From the NCBI RefSeq assembly GCF_963583255.1, contig NC_084817.1:16250121-16314120 (forward strand): 64,000 bases of DNA, given 5' to 3'. The first letter of the stretch is position 1. Each line of letters opens with the position of its first letter. Positions 36,007 through 48,397 of this stretch are shown here, piece after piece. This stretch comes from Pyrus communis (lineage: Eukaryota > Streptophyta > Magnoliopsida > Rosales > Rosaceae). A program made the translations under genes and the position numbers. Under the pieces are notes generated by a model, which did no database searches, was not told where the DNA came from, and saw only the letters and a program-made list of their open reading frames with translations.

Positions 36007-36141
36007 GGCTCTGGTGGTGTTACAGTGAAGAAAACCGGCCAAGCTCTTGTTTTTGGTATATATGAGGAGCCCTTGACTCCAGGACAATGTAATATGATTG
36101 TGGAAAGGTTGGGAGGCTACTTGATTGATCAGGGCCTATAA
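36007..36141 (+). pseudogene. Profilin exon 3
   Basis: Preceded by acceptor TTTGCAG. It encodes [17 protein letters not shown] and continues to LIDQGL and TAA. At the exon 2/3 join there is one Lys where most plant profilins have two, so the product is one residue short of 131. This exon is otherwise well conserved, including the C-terminal actin- and proline-binding part. Confidence 0.92.
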
Positions 36142-38097
36142 CTCATATCACCATCATGATTTTCATATCCTTAAGTTCTCTTTTTTGGCTTGCATATACT
36201 TGTTGGTAGTGTTATTGAAAATAACCGTGACGGAAGGATTGTCTTTTCGTGTTCTAGGATTTGTTCATCTGTTCGATTTTTCTGTTTTCTTTAAGTTCTG
36301 AGTATCCTTTTGGAATTTTCACCTTACGACAGTGTGGTAAAAATTATTTTTTCTATGCAAAAGAAGAAATGTTCTTGTATTATATATGCGGTGGCAAAAA
36401 ATGTTAGTGTCTTTGAACCACATTATTGTTAACTTATTGTGAGGTTTAGCACACTCTCTCACTCCCTTAATATAGTAATATCGTTTGTTTAAAAATAAAA
36501 ATTCTCAACCGTAACCAACAATTGGATGCAAGTTGGAAAAAAATGAGCCTAGGTGGAGATTGGAGTATAACTCGTCAATGCCCAACTCATCTCCTCTTGG
36601 CAGGCCCTTTGCACATCTGTGGACCGATTTCAGCGATGTGCTCCAAGTACTCGACAAAATACCGCATACAGTAGTTGATCCATGTATTAGTTGGTATGAG
36701 TTTGGTTGAGTTTGGCCTTAATCTCACAGGGTATTCATTCAACGTGGGTAAGTATCAAATATCGAACGAGAGAAAAATAAAATTCAAGCAAGTTTATGGT
36801 AAAATTTTACCACTTTCCTTATTGATTTGCATTCATCATATATCATAATTTTTATAGCTTAGCTTAAAGTTATAAACCACCTGATAAAATCTCAACTCTG
36901 TCTCTGAAATTGACTATTTCTGCCACACTCTAAAAATATGTTAAAATAGACACAAAATAAGATAAATTAGTAGAAACCCTTAATCCTCTACGACCATCGT
37001 AAAATATGATATTGATGGGTGGTTGAAGGTAGAAAAATAAATATGGATGGATAAAGGGGAGGGAGATAATGGTTGGTAGGCCATGATTGGCGATCACTAA
37101 TTCTGAATTGATGTGAGAAGGTTTGTTTGCCCATCAAGTCCTATCTATATCTCTTGTATATCGATTTATATTATATACATAATATGGAGCTCAAATCTTA
37201 CAAGGAGTTTGATTTCTGGTGTGCTAAGACACAAGAGGTGGCACCTTGTTGTGGTTTACTTTTAACTTTCCTTGATGATTTGAATAGTTTATATTATAAT
37301 TCATGTAGTTATATATTCTTTTTATAAAAAGTTAGACAAATTCAAAATCACAAAGAACTTCCAATTAAAATGAAGAAAATAGACGAATATAGTACTTCAA
37401 AGAAAACTAAAATGGCTACAATTTGATCCAACATTCATACGGTTTCTTATTTTGGTGACTTTTTGGTAAACATGTGTTGGGGGATTTTTAGGTCGAACTA
37501 GAGTTGGGGTATACACCATTTGTTCTCCTAGTCAGTTTGAATACCGAGTCCAAGGATACCTCGAAAGGATGAGCGTGTCTCTCTTGATTGGTTCGATTAA
37601 TGGTTCGAAGACAGCACAATTGGACAAATAATGACTTGCCTAAGCAAAGCGTGGCGTGGATGCTAGAAGCTTGTTGGCTTAGCGTGAGAGAGAACTTTGC
37701 TTGATTGCATGATGTTCAAAGTGAGGTGATATGGGTTTCCTAGGGTTCTTAGAGAGCTTTTATTGACTGAGGAAGATCAAAGGAAGCTTAGAGGAACCAC
37801 TAAGATTGTATGAAGATGACTATCTCCAGGATTCAAGGTTGCTTGCACTTAGAGAGTGATTTCCCTTACTTGCTGCAGTACAACCTTGAATTCCTTTCAT
37901 TCTCTCTCTAAACGTAAGAAGTACGCATAATGTCAACATTAAATGTTTATGGGACGCAAGTAGAAAAACCTCATAAGGGTACGACCAACTCAGGTGGGGT
38001 GCCTTGTTAAAACCTAGTTTAGTAGCAAAAATCCAGTGAGAAAAATGCTCATAATCGTAGAGAAAAAAAGTACATTGATCAAGTGATTATACTTCTG
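36142..38097. other. Profilin 3' flank and intergenic DNA
   Basis: About the first 300 bp should include the profilin 3' UTR. The rest holds only short ORFs (66 codons at most). The region 37450-38097 has a repeat-like look, but I could not bound an element. No gene was recognised. Confidence 0.45.
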
Positions 38098-38805
38098 TGT
38101 TGGAATTAAATTCACGCACTTCCACAGACGGAGGCGAGAACCAAGTCGAAATTATCCATGATCATCGGTGAGGGTAGAAGAGGTTGATTAGGGGTGTGGT
38201 TGAATCCGAAAATGATTGCCTACATATCTTCAGGAAGGATAATCAAACCACGGGTGTAGTTCTACAAAAGAATGGCGTGAACCATCCTTGATAAATAACC
38301 TATTGTGGGGCATTGGGAGATGAGTTCTCTATGCATGTATCTACGTGTGGACGACAACGTAAGGGCCTCTGTTAGGCATTGAGAGAATATGTGTAGAGAA
38401 GTCTAAAAGAGAGATAGAAGTGTAGGTGAATATCTATGGTAGTCTTGTAGAGAATAAAATGATCGTCCTAGAGGGAGATAGATCCGAGAAAGAGTAATCG
38501 AAGTCTCTTGATAAATACCCAGGCTAGTGTATATATAGGGATCTTGAGAGTTCTTGTAGGAAAAATAATCTTTATCAAATCGGGAGACTATCTAGGAGGA
38601 AATCTAGGATAAAATATCCAATCTCCCTAGAATCATGATTATATTGCCTAATCCCTAAGATATCTTAATTTGACTTTAACTAGGGCTTCCTTTACTTGGG
38701 AGACAAGTAATATCTTTAATAGGCCTAAGCCTATCCAACTAGACTACGCTCCATGGGCTTTGGGCATTCCGATCATTCTCAGGCTCAAAAAATCATGGTC
38801 CCACA
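38098..38805 (-). mobile_element. 3' LTR of a minus-strand Ty1-copia element
   Basis: It is 708 bp; on the plus strand it reads TGTTGGAA..TCCCACA. On the minus strand it follows a polypurine tract (CTCAGGGAGAGTATCCAAAA, plus-strand 38806-38825), which fixes the orientation and makes this the 3' LTR. Related LTR fragments are at 13250-14052 and 20124-20590. Confidence 0.8.
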
Positions 38806-38825
38806 TTTTGGATACTCTCCCTGAG
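38806..38825 (-). promoter_or_regulatory. Copia polypurine tract
   Basis: The minus-strand sequence CTCAGGGAGAGTATCCAAAA directly precedes the TG of the 3' LTR. Confidence 0.7.
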
Positions 38826-38829
38826 TTTG

Positions 38830-39842
38830 ACAAAACTTCCAAAAATGAGAACTACAAGCAATTCAGATCAAATAATTTACACATACGAACTCCTTGGATG
38901 AGGTTCTAAAATGTGGACTTTGGTAATGACTTTGTGAAGAGATTGGCTAGGTTGTCCTGGGTATAGATTTCATTGATTTTAATGTTCTGATGCTTTTGTT
39001 TTTGATGTAAAAAGAAGAATTTTGGTGTAATATGCTTGGTGTTCTCTTCTTTGATGTATCCCTTCTTAATCTAGTAGATACATGTTGCGTTGTCTTCATA
39101 AATCGTTGTAGGGGTGTCAATGATGAAATAAAGACAACAGGTGCTTCAAATATGTTCCATTACTCCTCTTAGCCAGTAACATTCACGAGTATCTTCATGT
39201 AGGGCAAAGATCTCAGCATGGTCCAAAGAAGTCACAATTAAGGATTGTTTGGTGGATGTCCAAGATATTATGGTATCACTAATGGTAAAGACGTAACCAT
39301 TTGAGAACATGCCTGATATGAATCGAATAAGTAACCTGCATCATCGTAACCAACAAGGCGAGAACGAACCCTAGGATTGATGGGGCGGAGATTGCTCTCA
39401 AGGATTTGTATAGGTAAAACAAACCTAGATCTAGCGTACCCTTGAGGTAGCAGAAGTTGTCTTTAACACTAGTTTAGTGTCTGCACGTGGGTGTATTGCT
39501 GCATTTTTCCAAAAGATATGCAGCCAAGAAGATGTCCAGTTTAGTGCACTTTTAAGTACAATAAAGCACCAATTGCACTCAAGTATGAAACTTCAGGCTC
39601 CAAAACCTTTTCCTTATCCTCCTTCGAAGGAAATGATCTCGTTTAACATTTATTGTCCAAATGACCATGGAAGTGCTTAAAGGCTTCCCTTTATCCTCAG
39701 TAAAACGACGCAACACCTTCCAAGTGTAGTTCAATTGATGTACTAGAAATCCATCTGAACAATCCTCGATCTTCAGGCCAGGACAATATCGAATTTTCCC
39801 AAGATCATATTTATGCAACTTTGTTATCTTATCTCTTTGCAT
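38830..39842 (-). pseudogene. Ty1-copia RT/RNase H remnant
   Basis: The minus-strand reading 39842-39579 contains KYDLGKIRYCPGLKIEDCSD followed by VHQLNYTWKVLRRF, matching the copia RT region after the catalytic motif. Farther left, broken RNase H-like sequence runs to the PPT. Stops and frameshifts interrupt it. At 39803-39842 it meets the Athila-like LTR, so that element appears to have inserted here. Confidence 0.75.
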
Positions 39843-40116
39843 TTACTTAGTTAATTTCCATTTATTATAGTAATTTAAGTTATTTTGGTTTTATTGTAGG
39901 TCTGGTTGCTAAAGTTGACAATTAGAGATCAAATAGAGCAATTTGGAGCAGTTTTGGACTTGGATTGAATAGCATGTGTGGATAGCATATGTGATGGACG
40001 TTTTTGGTGTTTAAAAGGTGTTAAACATGTGTTAAAATCTGGAGAAATTAAAGTTAAGGCTTGGAAGACAAGCAATTGCACAAGAAAGAGGAATCCTAGT
40101 TGAAGTAAAACATTAT

Positions 40117-40148
<32 letters not shown>

Positions 40149-41227
40149 CCAGTTGCAAGGAAGAATCCTAATCACATTCCAACACTCTCCAACTATTTCT
40201 TAGAGTCCTAAAATAATGCAAAACTCCTAATCCCTTTCCTCCTTGGATTTAGCCGTGCCCTATATATAAAGTGTCTTGCAACATTTTAGAAGTGTGCCAC
40301 ACCTACCATTCATCCATTGAAGTTACTAGAATTTTCAGAGTTCTTTCTATCTTTGTTTTAAGTTTCAATGTTTATTTTAGATAGCTTTTCAATTATGATG
40401 AACATGCGTAACTAAATTTCTTTTTAGCTAGAGGTGAATTCGAAGTTATGATCATATGTTTTATATAAATTGATTACATCTAGTTATTGTTTTATAAAAC
40501 ATGAATGCGATTACTTATCTGCTTTATAGAAAACTTATTCTTGTATGTTTATTAACGATGCATACTTAGTTTGCATGTAGGGATTGGATGCTAGAATATA
40601 AGGGAATTTCACCTAATCGTTATGAACTTATGTTTGCAAGTAGTAAAAGTCACTTGTCATGATTGAGTTAAGTAAATTCTTGGCAGAGATATCATGCTTT
40701 TCATAGTTACAAATGTTTTGTCAATGCTTATGATTTTCATAGAACTTAATGATCTTTGAGATGTATCTCTATCATGCTTTTCATAGTTAGGGAACTTGAG
40801 AAGAATAATTTGGTTGCGTTGCTGAGTCCAATTCAAAGAACTTAGGAAAATCTAAGAGTTAATTAGTGTTTTTCACGGTTAATTTGGAGCATTGTCATTC
40901 ATGGTTTATAGGAAGAATAACTGGAAATCGATTTTTATGCATATGTTTCATGTGTGGAGAAGAATCCTTTAGCTATCATTTCATCCATATTTCATTCACA
41001 ACTTAATTTACTTGCTACCATTTACTCTTGTTTTAATTAAATTCGTCCAAAATCCCCCAGTCACTGTTTTGTTGTTAGTTTAACTTAGTTTTTGGTTTTA
41101 TAAGTTTAATTTCTGTTGATTAGCATCCCTTCTAATCCCTGGAATAGAACAATGCCTACTTACTTGTACTACGATTGCATAATTTATAGTGATTAATTTG
41201 TGTGTTAGTTTCTATCACATCAAATTT

Positions 41228-41246
41228 TCGCACCGTTGCCGGGGAT
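41228..41246 (+). promoter_or_regulatory. Degraded tRNA-Asp primer binding site
   Basis: TCGCACCGTTGCCGGGGAT differs at two positions from the PBS at 28619-28637 and lies just after the LTR end. Confidence 0.75.
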
Positions 41247-41344
41247 TAGTAAAATTGCTAATCAGTCTATGTTCTTTGTTTGTTTTTCTTCTGATATTTG
41301 ATTTAGTTTTATTTCTTTGATTTTAGGTACTAGAGAAGCAAGAC

Positions 41345-42478
41345 ATGGCAATTGCCAATCTTCAAGCTCAAATGGCAAATCTTACTTCTCTTATGTCTCA
41401 GTATATCGAAAGGTCCACAATGCAAAATGTGGCTACATTTGGTGTATCCTCTAGGCAAGGATATCAAACTAGTCAATGTCCTCAATTCATTGAGAATGGA
41501 GGTTAGGATAGTGTCAATGCCTGGGGTTATCAAGGCCATAATCAATCAAGGAACCACTTGTTTTCCAACACTTACACTCTAGGTTGGAGAGACCATTCAA
41601 ATTTTATGTGGAGGGAACCTCAACAAGTTTAACATGAAGGATGTTGGCAGCCATCTCAGGAGTTCTATCCAAGATCTATCTAGCCACCATAAATTCCCCC
41701 CACACCAATTCCAACCAAATTCAAGTATGTCCATGTTAAAATTCTTCAATCACTAAATACTTTTTGTTCTTCTTTGACTCAGGATTTAGAAAACCAAGCT
41801 GAAGAGGTGGTCGAATTAAAGAAACAACTTGGACAAATCATGGAATTCATTGGACAAATTCGAGAACAAAGTGAACTCCCTAGCTTAACCATTGTCAATC
41901 TGATGGGAGATTTTGAAATCGCTGAAGCTATCACTTTGAGAAGTGGTATGGAGGTTGTAGGTGATTTGAAGGTGTCTAACCATAGCCTAGAAGTAGAAAA
42001 AGATGATCTATTTGAAGAGGAGGACGAAAACTCAGCCACGGTAAGCTTAGAAGAAGCCTTGTTGCAGCACCAAATCATCTTGAATCCTAGTACCGCCACC
42101 ACCCTAGCTCCACCACCATCCAATTCTAGTAAGGTTGTTCCGAATTTGATTTTTTCTAACCTTATTCCACCAAATGTGCCTTTTCCTTGTAGATCTTTGC
42201 AATCCAAGAAAGAAGAGAATGAGAAAAACATCTTCGAAACCTTTCCAAAGGTGCAAGTTAATATCCCGATTCTTGATACAATAAAGCAAGTTCCAGAATG
42301 TGCTATTTTTTTTAAAGAGCTTTGTACAACAAGAAGAAGGATTCAAGAGAAAGAAGTGGTTGGGGAATATCTAGATGAGGATTTGAGAAAAAAACCAAAA
42401 AGAGTCGTTTTTGTTGCTTGTTTGTATCTTAGGGAACCTTCCAACACAATGATGAGGATTTGGTTTTTAATTGCATGA
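41345..42478 (+). pseudogene. Athila-type gag remnant
   Basis: One frame from 41345 reads through the whole remnant. It opens with MAIANLQAQMANLTSLM and has TAG at 41504-41506, at a place where related gag has Trp, plus at least one more stop near 41629. The last open part (41774-42478) contains ELKKQLGQIMEFIGQIREQ, AITLRSG, FPCRSLQSKK and VQVNIPILDTIKQVPECA, all landmarks of the Athila gag C-terminus just before the protease. From about 42395 the ORF runs into non-coding 3' element DNA, so its last ~28 codons are not gag. The RNA-binding and capsid upstream portion and the whole pol are deleted. Confidence 0.85.
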
Positions 42479-43899
42479 TTGTTAAAGAAAGTTACAAGCA
42501 TGGGTGGAAGTTTGATATGCTCTTTGGTTAATACTTAGTTGTGGTTCTCATTTATGAATCTTATGTAATCACAAAGAAGGGGAAAAAAAATCAGTTTTTG
42601 TAACATGCTTGAAGGAAGGAACTCAAACTAACGCTAGAACCCTATGACACTTGATTGGACAATTATTAATCTATGATATTCTTGTTTTCTAAAGTTGTTG
42701 CATGATCTCATTATTTCTTTGCTTTGTTGCTACTTAGAATGCTTTTTCATCATTTTAGTTCCAAATACAAGAATTCATGCCTGTTTCGTTCAAAGCATAA
42801 AATTGATTTCATAACAAATAACAAGATGAAGGTGTCTAGTTACCACTAGAGCCAAAAAGCCTTATCCCTTGCATATGTATCTAGGTTTAACTCCTTTGAG
42901 CCTTATTTAGCTTATTTTCTTTGTTAGCCTGCATTATCCCTACCTAGCCTAGTATAGGAATATCGATACCCTTGTTCCGAAAGAATAGTGAAGCATGACT
43001 TATTGGGAATTCCTTTTGATCTACGATTTGCAAAAAAACTAGTGTGGGGGAAAGATTTGTTCTTTTGAATCTAGTGAAGTAGTGTTTATGTTTTATGTTT
43101 CAAAGAAAGAAGAAAAAATTTGAAGAAAAAGTTGAGAAAAGAAAATAAAGAAAAGAAAAAAAAAAGCAGAAAAAAGGTTGAAAAAGGTGAGAATGAGTTC
43201 ATAAGTGTTGGTTGTTGAAGAAGGGTCCAAAAATGTGAATCTGACCCTAAAGTTGTATGAAACTCCCCTTTGTGTTTATAGTTCGGTGTTGCAATCAAAA
43301 GTTGAATTCTAAGAGTTAATTTCATTACTTTGCTCACTTTAAGAACTTTTGTTTATCCTTAAACTTTTTTTGTTACCCAATACCTTAGCCCCGTTACAAC
43401 CCTTAGACTTTTATCTTGATTGTTACGTGTTTCAATATGCGGAGTTTGGAATTGATACGAGCATATGGAATCCCTGGTTCTCGCTTCTAAGTAGTGGCAT
43501 TCCGTTCATGAGATATATACATATTTGTATTAAAAATTCTAGAAAGTGCCTTCTTTGTTATAACATATATGAGCGCTACTCTACATGTTTACATCAATCT
43601 TCTCACAAATACTTAGTATAGGGAATGTAGTCAGAAAATCTATCTGAAAATAAAGAGCATATCTGGTGAGGAATTGAGTGAATTATGTAAGGCATGTTGC
43701 TACTTTAAAATGTTTTAATAAATTAAATGCGAGCTACTGAGTGGTTACTGTGGTTAAGTACAAGCTCTAGATTAAGGATTGCTAAAATCTATGTAAGTAG
43801 TGATTTTTAATATGTTATGTTTCATTGGAAATCCCTGAGGTAATTGTTGGAAGGTTTAGGGTTTTTTTTTTTTTTGTTTTCTTTGTGACTTACCAAATA

Positions 43900-45156
43900 C
43901 TTATTCAGATGGTTATACCACATTTGCCCAGATTGTTTCAATATGTAGAGTGATATCTTCAAACGAATTGAGAAGGTGTTCTGGCTCTAGAACTATTTGA
44001 TCTAGTGAATGTAAGTCATTCGGAAACTTACATATTCATTGTTGTATCGTGATCCCTATAGAGATACGCAGTTACCACGTGTATGAGCTGCATGTTTAGT
44101 TTTTCAGAAACTAACAAACTGATAAGGTTGTGGAACATTATGATGTCAATTACGAGGAAATATGTATCCTCGTAATTAATCCCAGGGTGTCGAGAGAAGC
44201 CTTGCGCTACAAGGTGTGCCTTATATTGCATTATTTCATTCTTCTCATTACGTTTTCATAAGAAAACTCACTTGTAGCCAACTGGCTTCACATGTAGAAG
44301 TGTAGGAAATACGGGCCTAAACACCATGCGTTTTGCAAGTGAGTCAAGTTTGACCTGGATTGCTTATTTATAGTTTAACCAATATGTTTTACGTCGACAC
44401 TCATCAACGAAATGTGGTTCATTGTAATTGGTTAGTATGACATCAGTAGCTACTGTGTATGCAAAGGCAACTCATCTAAACTTGCATAATGGACTGAAAT
44501 GTCACTATTCTTAGGGAGCGGAGACGTCTCGTTCAGGACGCCTTCGTAATTAGAATAACCTCATACGTTTAAACAATTGAGTAGGTGATGGTCAGATTCA
44601 CACTAGATTCACTAGTTTGTGCCGATTTCCTCTTCCGGGGTTGTGAATCTTTTGAACCAACTGGTTTGCCATGCTTTAGGGTTAGAGCAAATGATTGGCT
44701 AGCTGCCAATGTACCTCGTCGTGCACTAGGTGAGACCGACCTCGCTTCGGGAACGACTCATTTTTTTGTGGCGATGTTACCGCATACTTTTGGTACTTTA
44801 TCCTTGTAGGCATGTTTGTAGTAGGTATATATGATCTCTTTACCTTTGCTAGATCGGTAAAAGCATATGACATACTTTGAGCAATGGTTTGTAGATCTAG
44901 AATATGACACACTTCAGTTTCAGAATGGGCAGTGCAAGGATCTAAATGACACATAGTGGGGGTAATCCACAACAATTCACGATGTTCTTCAAGAGCGTTG
45001 CATTATTATTTCCCCATAATGACAGGAAGACTGTCTCATCTAATAATCCGCAAAACGTGTGGTAAAAAGATCATCTGTTAAGTTCTCTAAGTAGTGAATA
45101 AAGGATGGTAAATTATAACCGACATATATTTTCATTATTCTCTAAGGACCCGATGA
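43900..45156 (-). pseudogene. Ty1-copia RT remnant
   Basis: The minus ORF 44231-44028 contains YKAHLVAQGFSRHPGINYED and VSEKLNMQLIHVVTAYLY, the conserved N-terminal part of copia RT. Upstream on the minus strand (to 45156) are weaker integrase-RT linker pieces. It is cut on the right by the solo LTR at 45162 and on the left by the Athila-like remnant. Confidence 0.8.
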
Positions 45157-45161
45157 ATAGG

Positions 45162-47269
45162 TGATAGGAGCATATTTATGCGACTTAGTTAGCTTGTTCT
45201 TGTGCATTTGTGTTGTTATTTCTTAGTTAATGTAGTATTTCAAGTCATTTTCGTGTGTTTGTAGGTCCAAAGGGTTAAAGTACCAAGAAAGTGCATTTTG
45301 GTGCATTTTGGAGCAGTTTTGGGCACTAAATGGGTAGCACATGTATGGGCCAAGATGGATGGACGAATTTGGAGTTCAAAAGGCTAGGAATCTGATAAGA
45401 AGAGGAAGAAATTAAAGTCAAGACAAAGAGGGTAAGGAATCAGCTCAAAAGAGGAAACATTATCCAAAACCTTATCCAACCTTATCCAATCTTATCTTAT
45501 CCTATCCTAACCTTATCATGCCTTAATCTTAGTTGCAAGGGGACCTAAATGTATATTTCTAGAACCTATTTCTTGAAGTATTCTCTTCTAGAAGGGCCAA
45601 ATCAGCCACAAAGCATATTGTTTCTAGAAACCCTACAAAGGTGGCGTCTATTTTCTTCTAGAATGCCTTGACTTGCCTTGCAAGCCACTTTCCTTTCCCT
45701 CCAATTGTTGCCGCACCCCTCTAGGCCTTTTCCCTTATGGATTCTGATTTATTAGGCCTTATTCCTTGTGGAATTGGGTTATACAAATCCTTTTCCGAAA
45801 TTAATTGGGCCAAACCTCTTCCTAAGTGGATTTAATGACTTGTGCCGAAACCTAGGGCCCTAATCCTTAAAAATCTGCTAAGTTGTAACCCTAATCTAAT
45901 TAATCCTAGGGTTGGCCGAACTATATATTCATATTTTTAGCCACAAATTCGCATCAACCCTTTATGCTATTCAGAAAACCCTTGCCGCAACCTTCCACCC
46001 TATTTCTCCATCATTCATTCAATCCATACACCTCCATACACAATCTGCCGCACCCTTTCACCCTAATCAACCATCCCAAGCAAGAATACATTGTTCATAA
46101 CCCCCAAAACCATCACCCACACCTTGTGCCGCAACAAGGAAGAAGGAGGAAAGCCCTAGTTGTGCATGCCATTCGACTTGGAGTTGTTGGAACGTTTTAG
46201 GTGTATTCTTTCTTGTGTTTTTCAATGTTTAAATTCAAGAATCTTTGCTTTGTGAGTGTGAGGAACTAATCCCCTCTTAGCTGGGGGAATTTCGAAACCA
46301 TGGCTATATTTGCATTATGATTTGATTACTTCCAATTGTGATTTCATGAATTGTGAATTCAATTTACTTATCTATTTGAATTAAAACTTGTTTGTGTATG
46401 TGGGTTAAGAGTGCACACTTAATTTGCATGCATAAATCTGATGCTAGGATATAAGGGAGCTTCACCTAATCATTGTGAACTTATATTCATAAGTAGTAAA
46501 GGTTGTTAGTCACAATCATGTTAAGTAAATTCTTGGCATAAGTATCATGCGCTTTCATAATTACAAACGCCTCGTTAACACTTATGATTTTCATAGAATT
46601 TAATGATCTTTGATTGTTTCTCTTTATGCGCTTTCATGTAGAAAACTTTTGAGGAATAATTTGATTGCAATGAGCTAATTCCATTCAATTCAATGACTTA
46701 AGGAAAATCTGAGGGTTAATTTAAGCGTACCTAATTAACTTGGGGTGTTGAGGTTCATGGTTCATTGAAAAAGCAACTGGAGATTGTTTTGTATGCCAAT
46801 GTGTCATGTGTGGAGAAAGACCTCCTAGCTAGCCCATCATCCATTTATTTCCACCAAATTCGTGCAAATCTGCCTAGTTCAAGTTTTTGTTTTGTTTACT
46901 TTATTTTCATCCAAAACCAAATCCCCCTTTATTTTAGAGTGTCTAACTAGTTAGGATATGTTTTAGAGTGTGTTTTCAAGTGTTTTGAGTCAAGTTAAAA
47001 CCAAAATTCGTCCAAAATTGTGTTTAGAGTCAAATCTGCCCAGTTTGTGTTTTTAGGCAGTGTTCTTAGCTTATTTTGAGTCTTGTGAACTTGTTTTGAG
47101 TCTTTTAAGTTGAGTTAAGTGTTTTAAAGTTTAGTTTTATTTATTTGAGTCAACTTAAAGTGTTTAGCAATCCCTCCTAATCCCCGGTTTAAGAACGATC
47201 TCTACTTACCTATATACTACAATTGTCAAAAGAGGGTTTAATTTGTATGTTAAGTTAATTGTCGCATCA
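45162..47269 (+). mobile_element. Solo LTR of the TGATAGG family
   Basis: A 2108-bp LTR from TGATAGGAGC to GTCGCATCA, flanked by the perfect 5-bp TSD ATAGG (45157-45161 and 47270-47274). It inserted into the minus-strand copia element, between its integrase and RT regions. No internal sequence is present. ORFs at 45912-46200 are low-complexity noise. Confidence 0.93.
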
Positions 47270-47275
47270 ATAGGA

Positions 47276-47656
47276 TTATGTAACAATGGGCCTCAGGCGG
47301 ACCAACATGGTTGCATGCAATATTGCATGGCCTCTAGCAGATACTGGCATGTTGGTTTGCATGACCAAGGTCTGAGTGGTCACTTGAAGGAGCTTTATGA
47401 ACTCTTTTGTCAGGCCACTGTGGGTGTGAAAATAAGGGTACTGGATGTTCAACTTCAATCCAACTGAGATGCAATAATTGTCGGAAGGCCGCGACGTATA
47501 CTCTCTAGCATTATCTAGTCGAATTAACTTAATCAGATAATCAGGGTGGTGAGCCCTAAGCTTTATGATTGAGCTAAAGAGTTTTGCAAAGGCACTATTA
47601 TGTGTGGACAATAAATAGATGTGTGACCAACATGTTGATACATCAATCAATACCAT
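47276..47656 (-). pseudogene. Ty1-copia integrase remnant
   Basis: The 126-codon open stretch reads MVLIDVSTCWSHIYLLSTHN, then HHPDYLIKLIRLDNAREY and later HTHSGLTKEFIKLLQ. These are the copia integrase core around its catalytic Asp and Glu (IRLDNAREY corresponds to the usual IRLDNAGEF). Mutations such as HSG for QNG indicate decay. It is in line with gag to the right and RT to the left on the minus strand. Confidence 0.8.
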
Positions 47657-48206
47657 AAAGTATCTGAATGGTCAGTATGTTGGTTGGATAGGTCCATAAC
47701 AATCCCCTTGAATCATTTGAAGAAACTTGGGGGTGGGTCGTTTGAATAATCTTTGTAATTAAGGGTAGGGTTCAACTTCCTCAAGGAGCATGCTTAGGAA
47801 TGGGGAGAATAGAGGGTCTCTGTATTATTCAATTAGGTTGGATGAGCCTGAGAGGGTTGTCAGAGGTGCATTTTCATGTACAAAGTTAGTGAAATAGTGT
47901 TGCTCATGCAATATGGTGTGCGTAGTTGCACTATCTACCGGACAACTAACTTCTCCACAAGACATACCTAGAAATAAATTAATTGAACTCAAATATAATT
48001 TAATTCATTCAAATAATCATTCGAGAAATAATATATATATATATTTAATATAAAAAATTCAAAACAAAACATCAAACAAATAATCCAAGTACATAGAAAA
48101 CTGTTCGAAAATTAAACGACAAGAAAATTTAAAAAGGAGTTTGGCCAAAGCTTGTGGCTTTGGTAACTAGTGGGATCCTAACCCTACATGTCACGAAAAA
48201 TAAAGT

Positions 48207-48397
48207 TTAATCTTCTATAGGAGCGGATGCCTCTTGAAAATCTAAAATCTTTATGGTGGTGGTGGTATCTTCGGGATTTTCCACTTGTGCAAAATTAGTC
48301 TCCACTTTCACATGACATGAATTATACTTGGCAATGACCTTAGGAGAAGCTTGGAAGACATGTGACCAATGTGCTCTTGATCCATGGCGATAACACA
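48207..48397 (-). pseudogene. Ty1-copia gag zinc-knuckle remnant
   Basis: The reading MCYRHGSRAHWSHVFQASPK corresponds to a CCHC zinc knuckle in which two of the Cys are replaced (His for Cys 2, Phe for the last Cys). It is followed by VETNFAQVENPED, typical of copia gag C-termini. It abuts the insertion 48398-50248, whose removal rejoins it to the gag basic region. Confidence 0.75.

Larger units (their letters stand above)
22950..36141 (+). pseudogene. Profilin gene, split by retrotransposons and carrying a premature stop
   Basis: Profilin is a cytosolic actin-monomer and poly-proline binding protein of about 131 residues; in Rosaceae it is also a pan-allergen. Three exons read in the usual profilin order: 22950-23072 (41 codons), 23429-23563 (45 codons) and 36007-36141 (44 codons plus stop), giving 130 codons in all. 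All introns have GT..AG ends. Recognisable stretches are HLMCDI and GHHLT in exon 1, [19 protein letters not shown] and GAVIRGK in exon 2, and [18 protein letters not shown] with LIDQGL in exon 3. Codon 35 is TAG (23052-23054) where profilins have Gln. Exon 1 also carries Leu at position 2 and Tyr at 8, and exon 2 has changes around [10 protein letters not shown]. Intron 2 is about 12.4 kb, almost all of it nested LTR DNA; without it the intron would be about 1.25 kb. A translational pseudogene is most likely. A sequencing error at the stop cannot be excluded. Confidence 0.9.
39803..43880 (+). mobile_element. Truncated Athila-like Ty3/gypsy element
   Basis: The order is 5' LTR (about 39803-41222, ending CACATCA), PBS (41228-41246), gag remnant (41345 to about 42395), then a jump straight to the non-coding 3' internal region (about 42395-43880). 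Protease, RT, integrase, PPT and 3' LTR are missing. The LTR start is degraded (gatcatatttatgc where the family has ggagcatatttatgc). It lies within minus-strand copia sequence. No TSD could be fixed. Confidence 0.8.

Noticed and set aside
41779..42231. 150-codon minus ORF opposite the Athila gag remnant
   Set aside because: It is the antisense shadow of the gag frame, which has clear homology on the plus strand.
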